NCBI RefSeq assembly: GCF_964253915.1
Contig: NZ_CAXUSG020000024.1
Coordinates: 1-35,911, forward strand
Direction of reading: 5' to 3'
Length of the DNA stretch: 35,911 bases
Source: Metarhizobium sp964253915
Lineage (GTDB): Bacteria > Pseudomonadota > Alphaproteobacteria > Rhizobiales > Rhizobiaceae
The notes beneath the pieces were generated by a model. It ran no database searches, had not been told where the DNA came from, and saw only the letters and a list, made by a program, of their open reading frames with translations. Shown here one piece after another: positions 25,239-31,912 of this stretch (position 1 is its first letter; each line of letters starts with the position of its first letter). Made by a program: the position numbers and the translations under genes.

Positions 25239-25507
25239 GCCTTGCCCGCTTGCTTTTCGGCTTTGGCTTCCTCGATGACGGCATAGATTTCCGCCATCGC
25301 CTCATCATGGGGGATCACGCGGCCGGCCGCTGCGTCGGCCATGCCGCGCTTGATGCCGTCAATGATTTCAAGCTCGCGATCGACATAGGCGGCGACGGCC
25401 TCGCCGGCGAGGAAGGATTTGCTTCGCTGCGTGTCGTTCGCGATCCGGTCGAGCTTTTCTTTCACATCGGGCCTAACCCGAATCGTCATGGTGGTGCTGG
25501 CGGTCAT
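25235..25507 (-). CDS. ParD/CopG-type ribbon-helix-helix antitoxin
   Basis: A 90-aa antitoxin. The N-terminus TTMTIRVRPDVKEKLDRIAN followed by RSKSFLAGEAVAAYVDREL is a ribbon-helix-helix DNA-binding domain. The C-terminal half (DEAMAEIYAVIEEAKAEKQ) is the charged toxin-binding helix. GGAGG lies 8 bases before the ATG at 25507. It precedes the toxin gene, the usual order, and should repress its own operon when bound to the toxin. The 8-bp array D lies about 75 bases upstream. Confidence 0.9.
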   Translation of the reverse strand: MTASTTMTIRVRPDVKEKLDRIANDTQRSKSFLAGEAVAAYVDRELEIIDGIKRGMADAAAGRVIPHDEAMAEIYAVIEEAKAEKQAGKA

Positions 25508-25582
25508 GGAATCGCCTCCGCGTGTTGAATTGTGTACAGCCTAGCACGTTTTCCCGGCCGCCGCCATCGCCTTCTATCAAGG

Positions 25583-25622
25583 TAATGCGTTTACACGTTA
25601 ATACGTATTTACGTAAATAATT
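25583..25622. repeat. 8-bp phased array D plus AT-rich stretch; candidate origin element
   Basis: Four consecutive units, TAATGCGT (25583), TTACACGT (25591), TAATACGT (25599) and ATTTACGT (25607), are followed by AAATAATTAAA, an AT-rich stretch unusual in this GC-rich backbone. The array lies in the 279-base gap between the antitoxin gene and the putative replication gene. Iterons next to an AT-rich stretch is the usual layout of a replication origin, so this is a candidate oriV; equally it could be an operator/centromere like the other arrays. Confidence 0.6.
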
Positions 25623-25717
25623 AAACGCCGACCTTGCCCCTCGCTCCCTCTCGAAAGCCCGTAGGACGCTGGCCGCAGGCGCGAGCGGTGCGGATTAGGT
25701 GGCGAGGGTGCCGCTTC

Positions 25718-25770
25718 CCGATCCGCCCTATAAGCGGATCGGAACCGCCGCAGGGCCGCGAAAGCGGCCC
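25718..25770. terminator. Two tandem hairpins downstream of the replication gene
   Basis: Hairpin 1 has arms CCGATCCGC (25718-25726) and GCGGATCGG (25734-25742) with a 7-base loop. Hairpin 2 has arms GGGCCGC (25753-25759) and GCGGCCC (25764-25770) with a GAAA tetraloop. Both are perfect and lie 17-70 bases past the stop of the minus-strand rep-like gene. They may terminate or protect its transcript; there is no T tract. Confidence 0.45.
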
Positions 25771-25786
25771 GCACAGCGGCGTCCGC

Positions 25787-26665
25787 TTATGTTCCGCCTT
25801 TTAGATATAGATCAGATGGGGATTCAGTCTGGTTATCGGACTCACGTTTCATCACACTCTTTGCCAGCATCACGAGGGCCTTTCCGAGCGGACTATCGCC
25901 AGCGTCGAGCTGCGTTCGCTCATCGAGGGGCAGGGTGGTCTTGTAGGCGTCGATTGCCTCGCTCCATGCCTGCTGATCCTGTCCATGATCGGCAGGCGGG
26001 GGCGGGGCCTTGCCGAACCGGCCGAGAAACTGACGGGCCTTTTCCGGCAGGGACAGGCGATAGGCGTTGCTCGCCTGCTGGACCTGTGGGCCGCGCCCCT
26101 CATTCCCGGTCGGCTCGTAGCGGCGCAGCCAGTCGATGAAACCATGCGCCCGCAGGTTCTTCAGCGCCCGCACGATCGTATCGCGCGACCGGCCTAGCCG
26201 ATCCATGATCGTGGTGATTGACGGCTCTAGCCGGCCGGTGCGGAAGTCGATGAGATTGACGAACAGCCGCAGCACGTCCAGCGCCACCGACCCGAGCGGC
26301 CCGCTGCGCTCGCCCTTCTGGCGCAAGCCGTCCTCGTTGTAGATTTCGGCCGCCCTCAAGATCGCCTGCACGTCCTTGCGCGTCGTCGGCCGCCATATGC
26401 GGCCCTCCGACCGCCCCCGGATATGACTATGCCGGCGAACTGGTGTCGGGCAGCGCGCGGCCGGGGGCGGGAAGATCAGCCCTAGCGCGGTCTGTCCTGA
26501 TCCCCGCAACATGGCCCGGCGTTCATGGGCGAGCGCGGTGAGCTGCCCGGCCTCGTCGTCGGTGAGCTGGCCCGCGCCGTATCGGGTCCAGACCTCCCGC
26601 ATGATTTCATCAAGCGCGTTCCCGCGCGCGCAGCCGATCGCGGCCGCGTAGTGCGTCCCTAACAT
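25787..26665 (-). CDS. Winged-helix protein, putative plasmid replication initiator
   Basis: A 292-aa protein. The central region (ALDVLRLFVNLIDFRTGRLE, then SITTIMDRLGRSRDTIVRAL and KNLRAHGFIDWLRRYEP) is a winged helix-turn-helix of the kind seen in plasmid replication proteins. The N-terminal part (DEIMREVWTRYGAGQLTDDE) and C-terminal part (about 100 residues) carry no motif I can name. The ATG at 26665 was chosen because GGAAGGACGAGGG lies just upstream. Proteins of this type sit beside parA and traA on alphaproteobacterial plasmids and are often annotated as RepA or HTH protein. It is the best replication candidate in the window, since no RepABC, Rep_3 or IncP TrfA-like gene is seen. Tandem dyads precede it. 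Confidence 0.6.
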   Translation of the reverse strand: MLGTHYAAAIGCARGNALDEIMREVWTRYGAGQLTDDEAGQLTALAHERRAMLRGSGQTALGLIFPPPAARCPTPVRRHSHIRGRSEGRIWRPTTRKDVQAILRAAEIYNEDGLRQKGERSGPLGSVALDVLRLFVNLIDFRTGRLEPSITTIMDRLGRSRDTIVRALKNLRAHGFIDWLRRYEPTGNEGRGPQVQQASNAYRLSLPEKARQFLGRFGKAPPPPADHGQDQQAWSEAIDAYKTTLPLDERTQLDAGDSPLGKALVMLAKSVMKRESDNQTESPSDLYLKGGT

Positions 26666-26716
26666 ATGCCCTCGTCCTTCCACTTGAAGGACATGACGGC
26701 GCGGACGGCAGGCACG

Positions 26717-26802
26717 GCACTCCCGTTTCCGCAAGAATCAATCTTGCGAATTGGAGTGCTGTAGCGTAGATAAGGGGAGAGTTAGCGGACCCCTGATCTA
26801 CG
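26717..26802 (-). promoter_or_regulatory. Tandem nested dyads in the rep leader region
   Basis: A nested dyad has outer arms GCACTCC (26717-26723)/GGAGTGC (26753-26759) and inner arms CGCAAGA (26730-26736)/TCTTGCG (26742-26748), all perfect. A second dyad has 13-base arms starting CGTAGATA (26765-26777) and ending ATCTACG (26790-26802), with one mismatch and a 12-base loop. Both lie 50-140 bases upstream of the rep-like start. They could fold in the rep mRNA leader or bind a regulator; copy-number control is an inference. Confidence 0.5.
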
Positions 26803-26820
26803 GTGTGTCTGACGGCCTAC

Positions 26821-26854
26821 AAAAACGCTCGACCGTTGGCGCGGTCGGGCGTTT
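26821..26854 (-). terminator. Rho-independent terminator of the small RHH gene
   Basis: On the minus strand the stem CGCCCGACCG/CGGTCGAGCG is followed by five T residues, directly after the stop of the RHH gene at 26860. A GTTTT run on the other side allows weak use in the opposite direction. It should insulate the rep leader from upstream transcription. Confidence 0.72.
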
Positions 26855-26859
26855 TGCCG

Positions 26860-27069
26860 TTATGTCCCTTGCTTCGCTTCGATATAGAACCTCAACGCTT
26901 CCTCGATGATCGGGGCGCGTGCTGACACGCCCCGTTGCTCCTTGATCCTGTCGATCGCCTCGACAAGCTCGCCCGGAACATAGGTATTCAACGCCACGCG
27001 GCCGGCCGCGATCTGCCGCGCCCTGTGGGCGGCAACGCCCCTGCGAATCTCTTCCGCGCGTTCCTTCAT
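26860..27069 (-). CDS. Small ribbon-helix-helix protein of unknown role
   Basis: A 69-aa protein. After a helical, arginine-rich N-terminus (MKERAEEIRRGVAAHRARQ) comes RVALNTYVPGELVEAIDRIK and a second helix RAPIIEEALRFYIEA, a strand-helix-helix pattern of Arc/MetJ/CopG-type DNA-binding proteins. ATG 27069 is taken as the start; an in-frame TTG at 27087 is possible and neither has a good ribosome-binding site. It lies upstream of the rep-like gene, separated by a terminator, with array E 84 bases upstream. It is a second candidate for the protein that binds the 8-bp arrays and could be a copy-number repressor. Confidence 0.6.
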   Translation of the reverse strand: MKERAEEIRRGVAAHRARQIAAGRVALNTYVPGELVEAIDRIKEQRGVSARAPIIEEALRFYIEAKQGT

Positions 27070-27152
27070 GTTTACAACTAAGAGCAAGCCGCCCGATTCT
27101 GCAATCCCTTGCGGAAGGAACCGCGAAAGGCACTACTTCTAGGGCCGGGCGA

Positions 27153-27200
27153 CTAAACGTAGTTGCGTCAATGCGTATTCACGTCATTGCGTTCTAAAGC
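27153..27200. repeat. 8-bp phased array E (5-6 units)
   Basis: Units CTAAACGT (27153), AGTTGCGT (27161), CAATGCGT (27169), ATTCACGT (27177) and CATTGCGT (27185) follow one another with no gap; a sixth position (27193) ends in AAGC. The array overlaps the stop codon of the resolvase gene (27168-27170) and lies upstream of the small RHH gene. Cores here alternate ACGT and GCGT. Confidence 0.72.
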
Positions 27201-27734
27201 CCGGTAGAGCGTCGCACGATGAACGCCCAAGAGCCGGGCAACCTCGGCCGGCTTCTTGTCCTCGCTGATGAGCTGGCGGGCGTGTGCGATCTGCTCGGCC
27301 GACAGGGCAGGGGGGCGGCCGAACCGAACGCCCTTCGCCTTCGCCGCAGCTCGGCCGGCGCTCGTGCGCTCATGGATCAAGCTGCGCTCGAACTCGGCAA
27401 CGCCGGCGAAGAATGTCAGCACCATGCGCCCGGCCGGCGTCGTCGTGTCGGCCCAAGGCTCGGCCAGCGATCGCAAGCCGGCCTCGGCGTGGCCGATCCG
27501 CTCGGCTATGTCGAGAAGATCGCGCGTTGATCGGGCGAGGCGATCCAGCCGCGTCACCGTCACCACGTTGCCCGGCTGCAAATGGTCCAGCAACTTCGCC
27601 AGCTCGGGGCGGCCGCGCTGCGCGCCGGATGCCTTTTCCTCGAACACGCGCTTGCAGCCCGCCGCCTTCAGCGCCGCGCGCTGCTGGTCGAGGGTCTGGC
27701 CCTCGGTCGAGACTCGCGCATATCCGATCATCAT
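27168..27734 (-). CDS. Serine recombinase (resolvase/invertase family), plasmid resolvase
   Basis: A 188-aa small serine recombinase. The catalytic Ser9 is in GYARVSTEGQ, with the TRLDRLARS active-site arginine block, the FFAGVAEFERSLI helix and the C-terminal helix-turn-helix KPAEVARLLGVHRATLYRAL. Start: two ATGs at 27734 and 27731, with no clear ribosome-binding site; an open frame further upstream shows no homology and crosses the dyads, so it is not used. The dyads at 27789-27841, 55-110 bases upstream, are in the normal position for its res site. The likely job is resolving plasmid multimers. The stop lies in array E. Confidence 0.92.
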   Translation of the reverse strand: MMIGYARVSTEGQTLDQQRAALKAAGCKRVFEEKASGAQRGRPELAKLLDHLQPGNVVTVTRLDRLARSTRDLLDIAERIGHAEAGLRSLAEPWADTTTPAGRMVLTFFAGVAEFERSLIHERTSAGRAAAKAKGVRFGRPPALSAEQIAHARQLISEDKKPAEVARLLGVHRATLYRALERNDVNTH

Positions 27735-27788
27735 GGGGCAGGGGCTTTCGCTGCTATGCTCACCGCCCGAATCTAGCGGGTGCATCCC

Positions 27789-27841
27789 GTCGCGAAAATC
27801 CCTATTGTGCGACTGTCGCGGGTTTTGGGAATTTCGCGACA
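27789..27841. repeat. Two adjacent TGTCGC-type dyads upstream of the resolvase (candidate res)
   Basis: Dyad 1 spans 27789-27813 with arms GTCGCG and GTGCGAC. Dyad 2 spans 27813-27841 with arms CTGTCGCG and CGCGACA. Dyad 2 is almost the reverse complement of the dyad at 16292-16320 and shares its arms with 14098-14127. Position just upstream of a resolvase gene makes res subsites the best explanation. Confidence 0.6.
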
Positions 27842-27869
27842 CCGGAAACAGGAAATCGACAGTAAGACC

Positions 27870-28055
27870 ATGATCGACGCGGCCGCCCGCATCATAGACC
27901 TTTATCGTCGCCATGCTGGTGCATGGACAACCGCGCGCGGCACGGTGTTGTTGGAGCGCGCATGGATCGAGCGGTTTGCCGACATGCTGCGGCGAGGGGG
28001 CGGCCGTGCTCGACATTGGATGCGGATCGGGCGAGCCGATCGCCCGTTACCTTGC
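27870..28055 (+). pseudogene. Truncated, frameshifted SAM-dependent methyltransferase
   Basis: From ATG 27870 the frame reads MIDAAARIIDLYRRHAGAW then WIERFADMLRRG. After the five-G run at 27996-28000, the homologous frame shifts by one base and continues AAVLDIGCGSGEPIARYLAG, the glycine-rich motif I of class I methyltransferases. Homology stops at about 28055, so only about 60 of the usual 200 or so residues remain. Both the extra base and the truncation make it inactive. The break probably marks insertion of the chromate-carrying element that follows. Confidence 0.75.
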
Positions 28056-28162
28056 CGGCCCTGTCGGCTCGAAGCTGGGATTTTGGCCAAGTTGAAGAAC
28101 GAACCTAGAACGCCAGTTATCGGCAGGGCAATCTGCATGCGACCATGGGGTCGCTTGGTCTT

Positions 28163-28192
28163 GTGTCCGCAAGAGGATCGGTCAACGGACAC
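28163..28192. repeat. Dyad upstream of the second resolvase (candidate res subsite)
   Basis: Perfect 7-base arms GTGTCCG (28163-28169) and CGGACAC (28186-28192) span 30 bases, the size of a res subsite, about 120 bases upstream of the second resolvase gene. Its half-site (TGTCCG) differs from the TGTCGC family. The remainder of 28056-28310 shows no gene. Confidence 0.45.
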
Positions 28193-28310
28193 GCTTTCCG
28201 CTCCATCTCGAAAAGCCGAAAACCCTTGCTGCGCCTGATAAGCGTTTGTCTCATATGAATGGTACTATATTTCTTGCATTGAAGGAGCCCCTTACGTTAC
28301 AGATTCGGGC

Positions 28311-28916
28311 ATGATGAACGCTCTCATCGGCTACGCCCGCTGCTCGACCGATAAGCAGGACCTCGCGGCACAGAAAGACGCCTTGCTGAAGCTCGGCGTG
28401 GCTGCTGATCGCATTTACACCGATCGCGGCTTTACCGGCACAAACCGGGCCAGGCCGGGCCTGGATCAGGCGCTCGCGGCGGTGCGCAGCGGCGACACAC
28501 TGGTGGTGCCCAAGCTCGACCGGCTTGCCCGCTCCGTGCCGGACGCCCGAGCAATAGGGGATGAACTTTCAGGTCGGGGAGTCAAATTGCAGATCGGGGG
28601 GAGCGTCCATGATCCAACCGATCCGATGGGCAAGCTGTTTTTCAACATCCTCGCCACCTTTGCTGAATTCGAGGCCGACCTCATCAAAATGCGAACGCGC
28701 GAGGGCATGGCGGTCGCGCGCGCCAAGGGAAAGCTGCGGGGCAAAAAGCCGAAGCTTTCCGATCGTCAGCAGAAGGAGTTACGCCGCATGTACGACACTG
28801 GCGACTATTCGATCAGCGACCTTGCCGAGGTTTTCTCGATCTCACGACCGACTGTGTATCGGACGCTCATGCGTCATGCTTCGGCGAATGGGGTTCGTGA
28901 TCAGGCGCAGTGCTAA
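28311..28916 (+). CDS. Serine recombinase, Tn3-family TnpR-like resolvase
   Basis: A 201-aa small serine recombinase with catalytic Ser12 in GYARCSTDKQ, the PKLDRLARSVPDAR block, FFNILATFAEFEADLI and a C-terminal helix-turn-helix (SISDLAEVFSISRPTVYRTL). It differs clearly from the resolvase at 27168. Tn3-family resolvases sit next to chromate operons in TnOtChr-type transposons, so this is probably the remnant of such a transposon; no tnpA and no 38-bp terminal repeats could be recognised here. It converges on chrB with a 58-base gap. Alternative start at the second ATG (28314). Confidence 0.9.
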   Translation: MMNALIGYARCSTDKQDLAAQKDALLKLGVAADRIYTDRGFTGTNRARPGLDQALAAVRSGDTLVVPKLDRLARSVPDARAIGDELSGRGVKLQIGGSVHDPTDPMGKLFFNILATFAEFEADLIKMRTREGMAVARAKGKLRGKKPKLSDRQQKELRRMYDTGDYSISDLAEVFSISRPTVYRTLMRHASANGVRDQAQC

Positions 28917-28974
28917 GCTGGATGATTGGGCTTCGTTACTTTCGAGCCCGTTCTGAGTCCATCCCTGCGTCTCA

Positions 28975-29952
28975 TCAGCGCTGCTTGCGGAAATACTGGT
29001 AGAGATTGTTGAAGACCGGAGCGCCCTGAGCGATGCGTTCCTCGTCGTCCGCATGAGCCATGGCGATGCCGGCGATCAGCCCAGCAATGCCCATGGCTTC
29101 CTCGCGGCCGAACTTGCCGTCCTTCAGGTCGATGTCGTGAACGATCTCGGCGATCGCCTGCAGTGCCGGGTCGTCGAGACCGGCGCGGGCAAGCAGCACC
29201 TCGAAACTGCAGCGGTCGCCCTCATGGGTGATTTCGCCTTCGAACATGTCGAAGCGCAGTTCCCCCGGCTTCGGGATATAGCCCTTGCCCGGCACGAAGC
29301 GGATGACAGCATCCGGGTCGATGAAACGGCGTATCAGCCAGCTACAGGCGATGCGGTCGATAAAGACGCCCTTGCGCGTAACCCAAACCCGTCCCTTGAG
29401 GTCTCGTATGTGCGCGGCCTCCGGCTGCTTCTCAATCATGTCTTTATCCTCCACCAGGCGCGCTTCGAGTTCCGCGATGGCGCCTTCGACCGACAGGCGG
29501 CCGCTTGCCCCGAAAAAGTCGATCGCCGCGAGGTCGGCAAGCCGCTTGCGCAGCCGGCCGAGCTGGCTACGCGCCTCGGCCGCATCCACCTCTGGCTGAT
29601 CGAGCTTTGCCACGAGCGCTCGCGCGTCCCTGGCGATCTCGTCGTAGTCGGCGTCGCGCGCCGCATCGAACAACGCCCGCACCTGGTCGTCCGAAAAGCC
29701 GTCGATCAGACGCGCCTCGCAGACGATGGCTTCGCCACCGCCCTCGACGATCTCTTTCAGGAGCCACGCGAAGTCCTCCTGCGTCTCGGCGGTCGCAGGC
29801 AGCGCGTAGACGGTGCTCTTGACCGCGACTGCCCCGATGCCCTGCAGCCGCCGCCAGACCTTCACCCGGAAGTAGGCCGGCTTGGTCGGGATCTGATGAA
29901 TCAGAAGAAGCCACTTCGCTGCGGATTGGCTCGAAATTACGTCATTTTCCAT
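28975..29952 (-). CDS. chrB: Chromate-sensing regulator ChrB
   Basis: A 325-aa ChrB. The N-terminal part (WLLLIHQIPTKPAYFRVKVW, RRLQGIGAVAVKSTVYALP) is the ChrB N-terminal domain. The C-terminal part (VTRKGVFIDRIACSWLIRRF, IDPDAVIRFVPG, then FDMFEGEITHEGDRCSFEVL) is the ChrB C-terminal domain. ChrB is the chromate-responsive regulator needed for inducible chrA expression in Ochrobactrum. Here it is divergent from chrA, separated by 96 bases holding palindromes, whereas published TnOtChr places chrB and chrA in one direction. Length is normal and the frame intact. Confidence 0.92.
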   Translation of the reverse strand: MENDVISSQSAAKWLLLIHQIPTKPAYFRVKVWRRLQGIGAVAVKSTVYALPATAETQEDFAWLLKEIVEGGGEAIVCEARLIDGFSDDQVRALFDAARDADYDEIARDARALVAKLDQPEVDAAEARSQLGRLRKRLADLAAIDFFGASGRLSVEGAIAELEARLVEDKDMIEKQPEAAHIRDLKGRVWVTRKGVFIDRIACSWLIRRFIDPDAVIRFVPGKGYIPKPGELRFDMFEGEITHEGDRCSFEVLLARAGLDDPALQAIAEIVHDIDLKDGKFGREEAMGIAGLIAGIAMAHADDEERIAQGAPVFNNLYQYFRKQR

Positions 29953-29953
29953 A

Positions 29954-29998
29954 TTGATACCGTATCATTAGGACCATACAATGCAACAAGTGTATCAA
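29954..29998 (+). promoter_or_regulatory. chrA promoter with overlapping palindromic operator
   Basis: TTGATA (29954-29959) and TACAAT (29977-29982) are spaced 17 bases, a near-consensus promoter pointing to chrA. A 13-base palindrome TGATACCGTATCA (29955-29967) overlaps the -35 box, and GTATCAA recurs at 29992-29998 as inverted partner of TTGATAC at 29954. This is a plausible ChrB operator; the assignment is from position and symmetry. Confidence 0.6.
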
Positions 29999-30048
29999 TT
30001 CGATTGACCAATTGAAGGTTTTCCTTATCCGAAGAGGCCTATTTCTAC

Positions 30049-31317
30049 ATGACTCAGACGCCCGACCTTGCCGGTAGCAATGCTTCTGATCAGCAAGAGC
30101 TAACTGTGCCCACCCTATCGCAATGGCAGATTTTCGTGCGCTTCCTGCGCTTTGGCCTCCTCGCATGGGGTGGACCTGTCGCGCAGATTGCGATGATCCG
30201 GCGAGAACTCGTGGATGAGGAGCGCTGGATCTCCAGCGGTCGGTTCAATCGCCTCCTTGCTGTCTATCAGGTGCTGCCGGGGCCTGAGGCGCACGAGTTG
30301 TGCGTTCATATAGGCATGCTTCCGGGCGGGCGTATGGGCGGCTTCCTTGCGGGACTCGGCTTCATGCTGCCGGGCTTCCTCCTGATGTTCGCTTTGTCGT
30401 GGCTCTATTTCACGATCGACATCACGCAATCGGCTTTAGGCCCAATCTTCCTTGGCGTTCAGGTTGCAGTGATCGCGCTGATCGTGCGCGCTGTCCATAG
30501 AATTGGGGGGCACGTTCTCCTCGACAAATGGCTCTGGGGCATCGGGATCGTGAGCGGTGCCGCAGCATTTCTCGGAGCGAGCTTCTGGATCACGCTTCCG
30601 GCAGCAGGGTTGGTCTACGCCTTCGCCGTGCGAAAACAGCATGCACTTGCGGCCCTCACCTTGGTAGCCGCCACCGTGCTCACTGTCCTGGTCGGGCCAG
30701 AGAGTGCAACAGGCCTGCTCGACAGCGCCCAGCAAAGCACAGCGCTCTCCGATGGATCGATCGCGCAGGACGCGTCGCTGGTGGGACTGTTTCTCTCTGG
30801 CCTCAAGGCCGGTCTCCTGACCTTTGGGGGAGCCTACACCGTCATTCCGTTCTTGCGCGACGACGCGGTGGGAAACGGCTGGATGACGGACGCCCAATTC
30901 CTCGACGGTCTCGCCCTGTCTGGAATCCTGCCCGCACCGCTCATCATCTTCTCCACCTTCGTCGGTTATTTTGGGGGCGGTCCGCTCGGCGCCATCGCCA
31001 TGACGATCGGGATTTTCCTTCCAGCCTTCGGCTTTTCGCTGCTCTTCCATGAACGTCTGGAGAGCTTGGTCGAGAACAAGACGCTACACAGCTTCCTGGA
31101 AGGCGTATCCGCAGGCGTTGTGGGTCTGATCGCCGCGACGACGGTCGAACTCGCGCTTGTCGTCGTCGACCGGCTACCGTCGTTGCTTCTCGGCGGGGTG
31201 ATCTTCGCGCTCGCTCTGGCCGTCCTCTATCTCTGGAAATCCAGGGTGAACGTCGTTCTGGCCGTTGTCGGAGCCGGCTTTCTGGGCTGGCTCGGCTTCG
31301 GCCTCCTCCTTGGATAA
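30049..31317 (+). CDS. chrA: Chromate transporter ChrA (CHR family)
   Basis: A 422-aa two-domain CHR-family inner-membrane protein that exports chromate. Each half begins with a related motif: FLRFGLLAWGGPVAQIAMIR with QVLPGPEAHEL in the first, and LSGLKAGLLTFGGAYTVIPF with LSGILPAPLIIFSTFVGY in the second. Length is that of long-chain ChrA. It is the first gene of the rightward chromate cluster, followed after 24 bases by a ChrB-C-domain gene. Predicted phenotype is chromate resistance. Confidence 0.95.
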   Translation: MTQTPDLAGSNASDQQELTVPTLSQWQIFVRFLRFGLLAWGGPVAQIAMIRRELVDEERWISSGRFNRLLAVYQVLPGPEAHELCVHIGMLPGGRMGGFLAGLGFMLPGFLLMFALSWLYFTIDITQSALGPIFLGVQVAVIALIVRAVHRIGGHVLLDKWLWGIGIVSGAAAFLGASFWITLPAAGLVYAFAVRKQHALAALTLVAATVLTVLVGPESATGLLDSAQQSTALSDGSIAQDASLVGLFLSGLKAGLLTFGGAYTVIPFLRDDAVGNGWMTDAQFLDGLALSGILPAPLIIFSTFVGYFGGGPLGAIAMTIGIFLPAFGFSLLFHERLESLVENKTLHSFLEGVSAGVVGLIAATTVELALVVVDRLPSLLLGGVIFALALAVLYLWKSRVNVVLAVVGAGFLGWLGFGLLLG

Positions 31318-31341
31318 TACGCAACACGAAGGAGAGATCGC

Positions 31342-31797
31342 ATGAAATGGATTACACGGGAACGTCCGGTCATCGACCGTATCGCCTGCCCCTGGCTTGT
31401 TGCTCGGTTCATCGACAAGGAGCCTGAATTTCTGTTCGTGCCGCCGGACCGGGTGGTCGCCGCCGCCGAGGAGACCGGCGCCATCCCCTATGACGTTCCG
31501 GGCGTCGAACTCACCCATGTCGGGGACGGCTGCAGTTTCGACGCCTTCGTCGCGAAATACGACCTAGACCGCGATCCGGCGATCAAAACCATCGCCGCCA
31601 TCGTGCGCGGCGCCGATACCGACCGCCACGATCTCACGCCGCAATCGGCCGGGCTGCTGGCCATTTCGATGGGGCTGCGGGACCTCACGCCCGACGATCA
31701 AGAGGTCCTGAAGCACGGCTTCGTGATCTATGACGCCCTTTATGCCTGGGCGTCCCAACGTCAGGCGGAAACCCATAACTGGCCACCCGCTGCATGA
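31342..31797 (+). CDS. Stand-alone ChrB C-terminal-domain protein
   Basis: A 151-aa protein equivalent to the C-terminal half of ChrB: MKWITRERPVIDRIACPWLV, ARFIDKEPEFLFVP, then VELTHVGDGCSFDAFVAKY. The same IDRIAC-W and GD-CSF signatures appear in the full-length ChrB at 28975-29952, so the plasmid has two copies of this domain. It is 24 bases after chrA, with GGAG upstream (about 31330), and is clearly in the chrA operon. It lacks the N-terminal domain, so it probably does not regulate by DNA binding; an enzymatic or chromate-binding role is unproven. Confidence 0.88.
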   Translation: MKWITRERPVIDRIACPWLVARFIDKEPEFLFVPPDRVVAAAEETGAIPYDVPGVELTHVGDGCSFDAFVAKYDLDRDPAIKTIAAIVRGADTDRHDLTPQSAGLLAISMGLRDLTPDDQEVLKHGFVIYDALYAWASQRQAETHNWPPAA

Positions 31798-31912
31798 ACA
31801 CTATCGACCGGCCGGATGTCAGGCGGCTTTCGACGCTGCGTGACAATCCGGCCCGGTATTCCAGGAGAGGCGGCTGATCGAGGCGGGGAGGCGCCAACAG
31901 AGGAGTTAGGCA

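Noticed and set aside
23873..27200. CRISPR array from the repeated short units
   Set aside because: The units are 8 bases and contiguous, with no 25-40-base repeats or unique spacers and no cas genes.
27735..28016. N-terminal extension of the resolvase to 28016
   Set aside because: The added residues have no homology, cross the res-like dyads and overlap the methyltransferase remnant; serine resolvases start at the MIGYARVS motif.
30436..31050. A 204-codon frame opposite chrA
   Set aside because: It lies entirely within the well-supported chrA gene, has biased charged composition and no family match.
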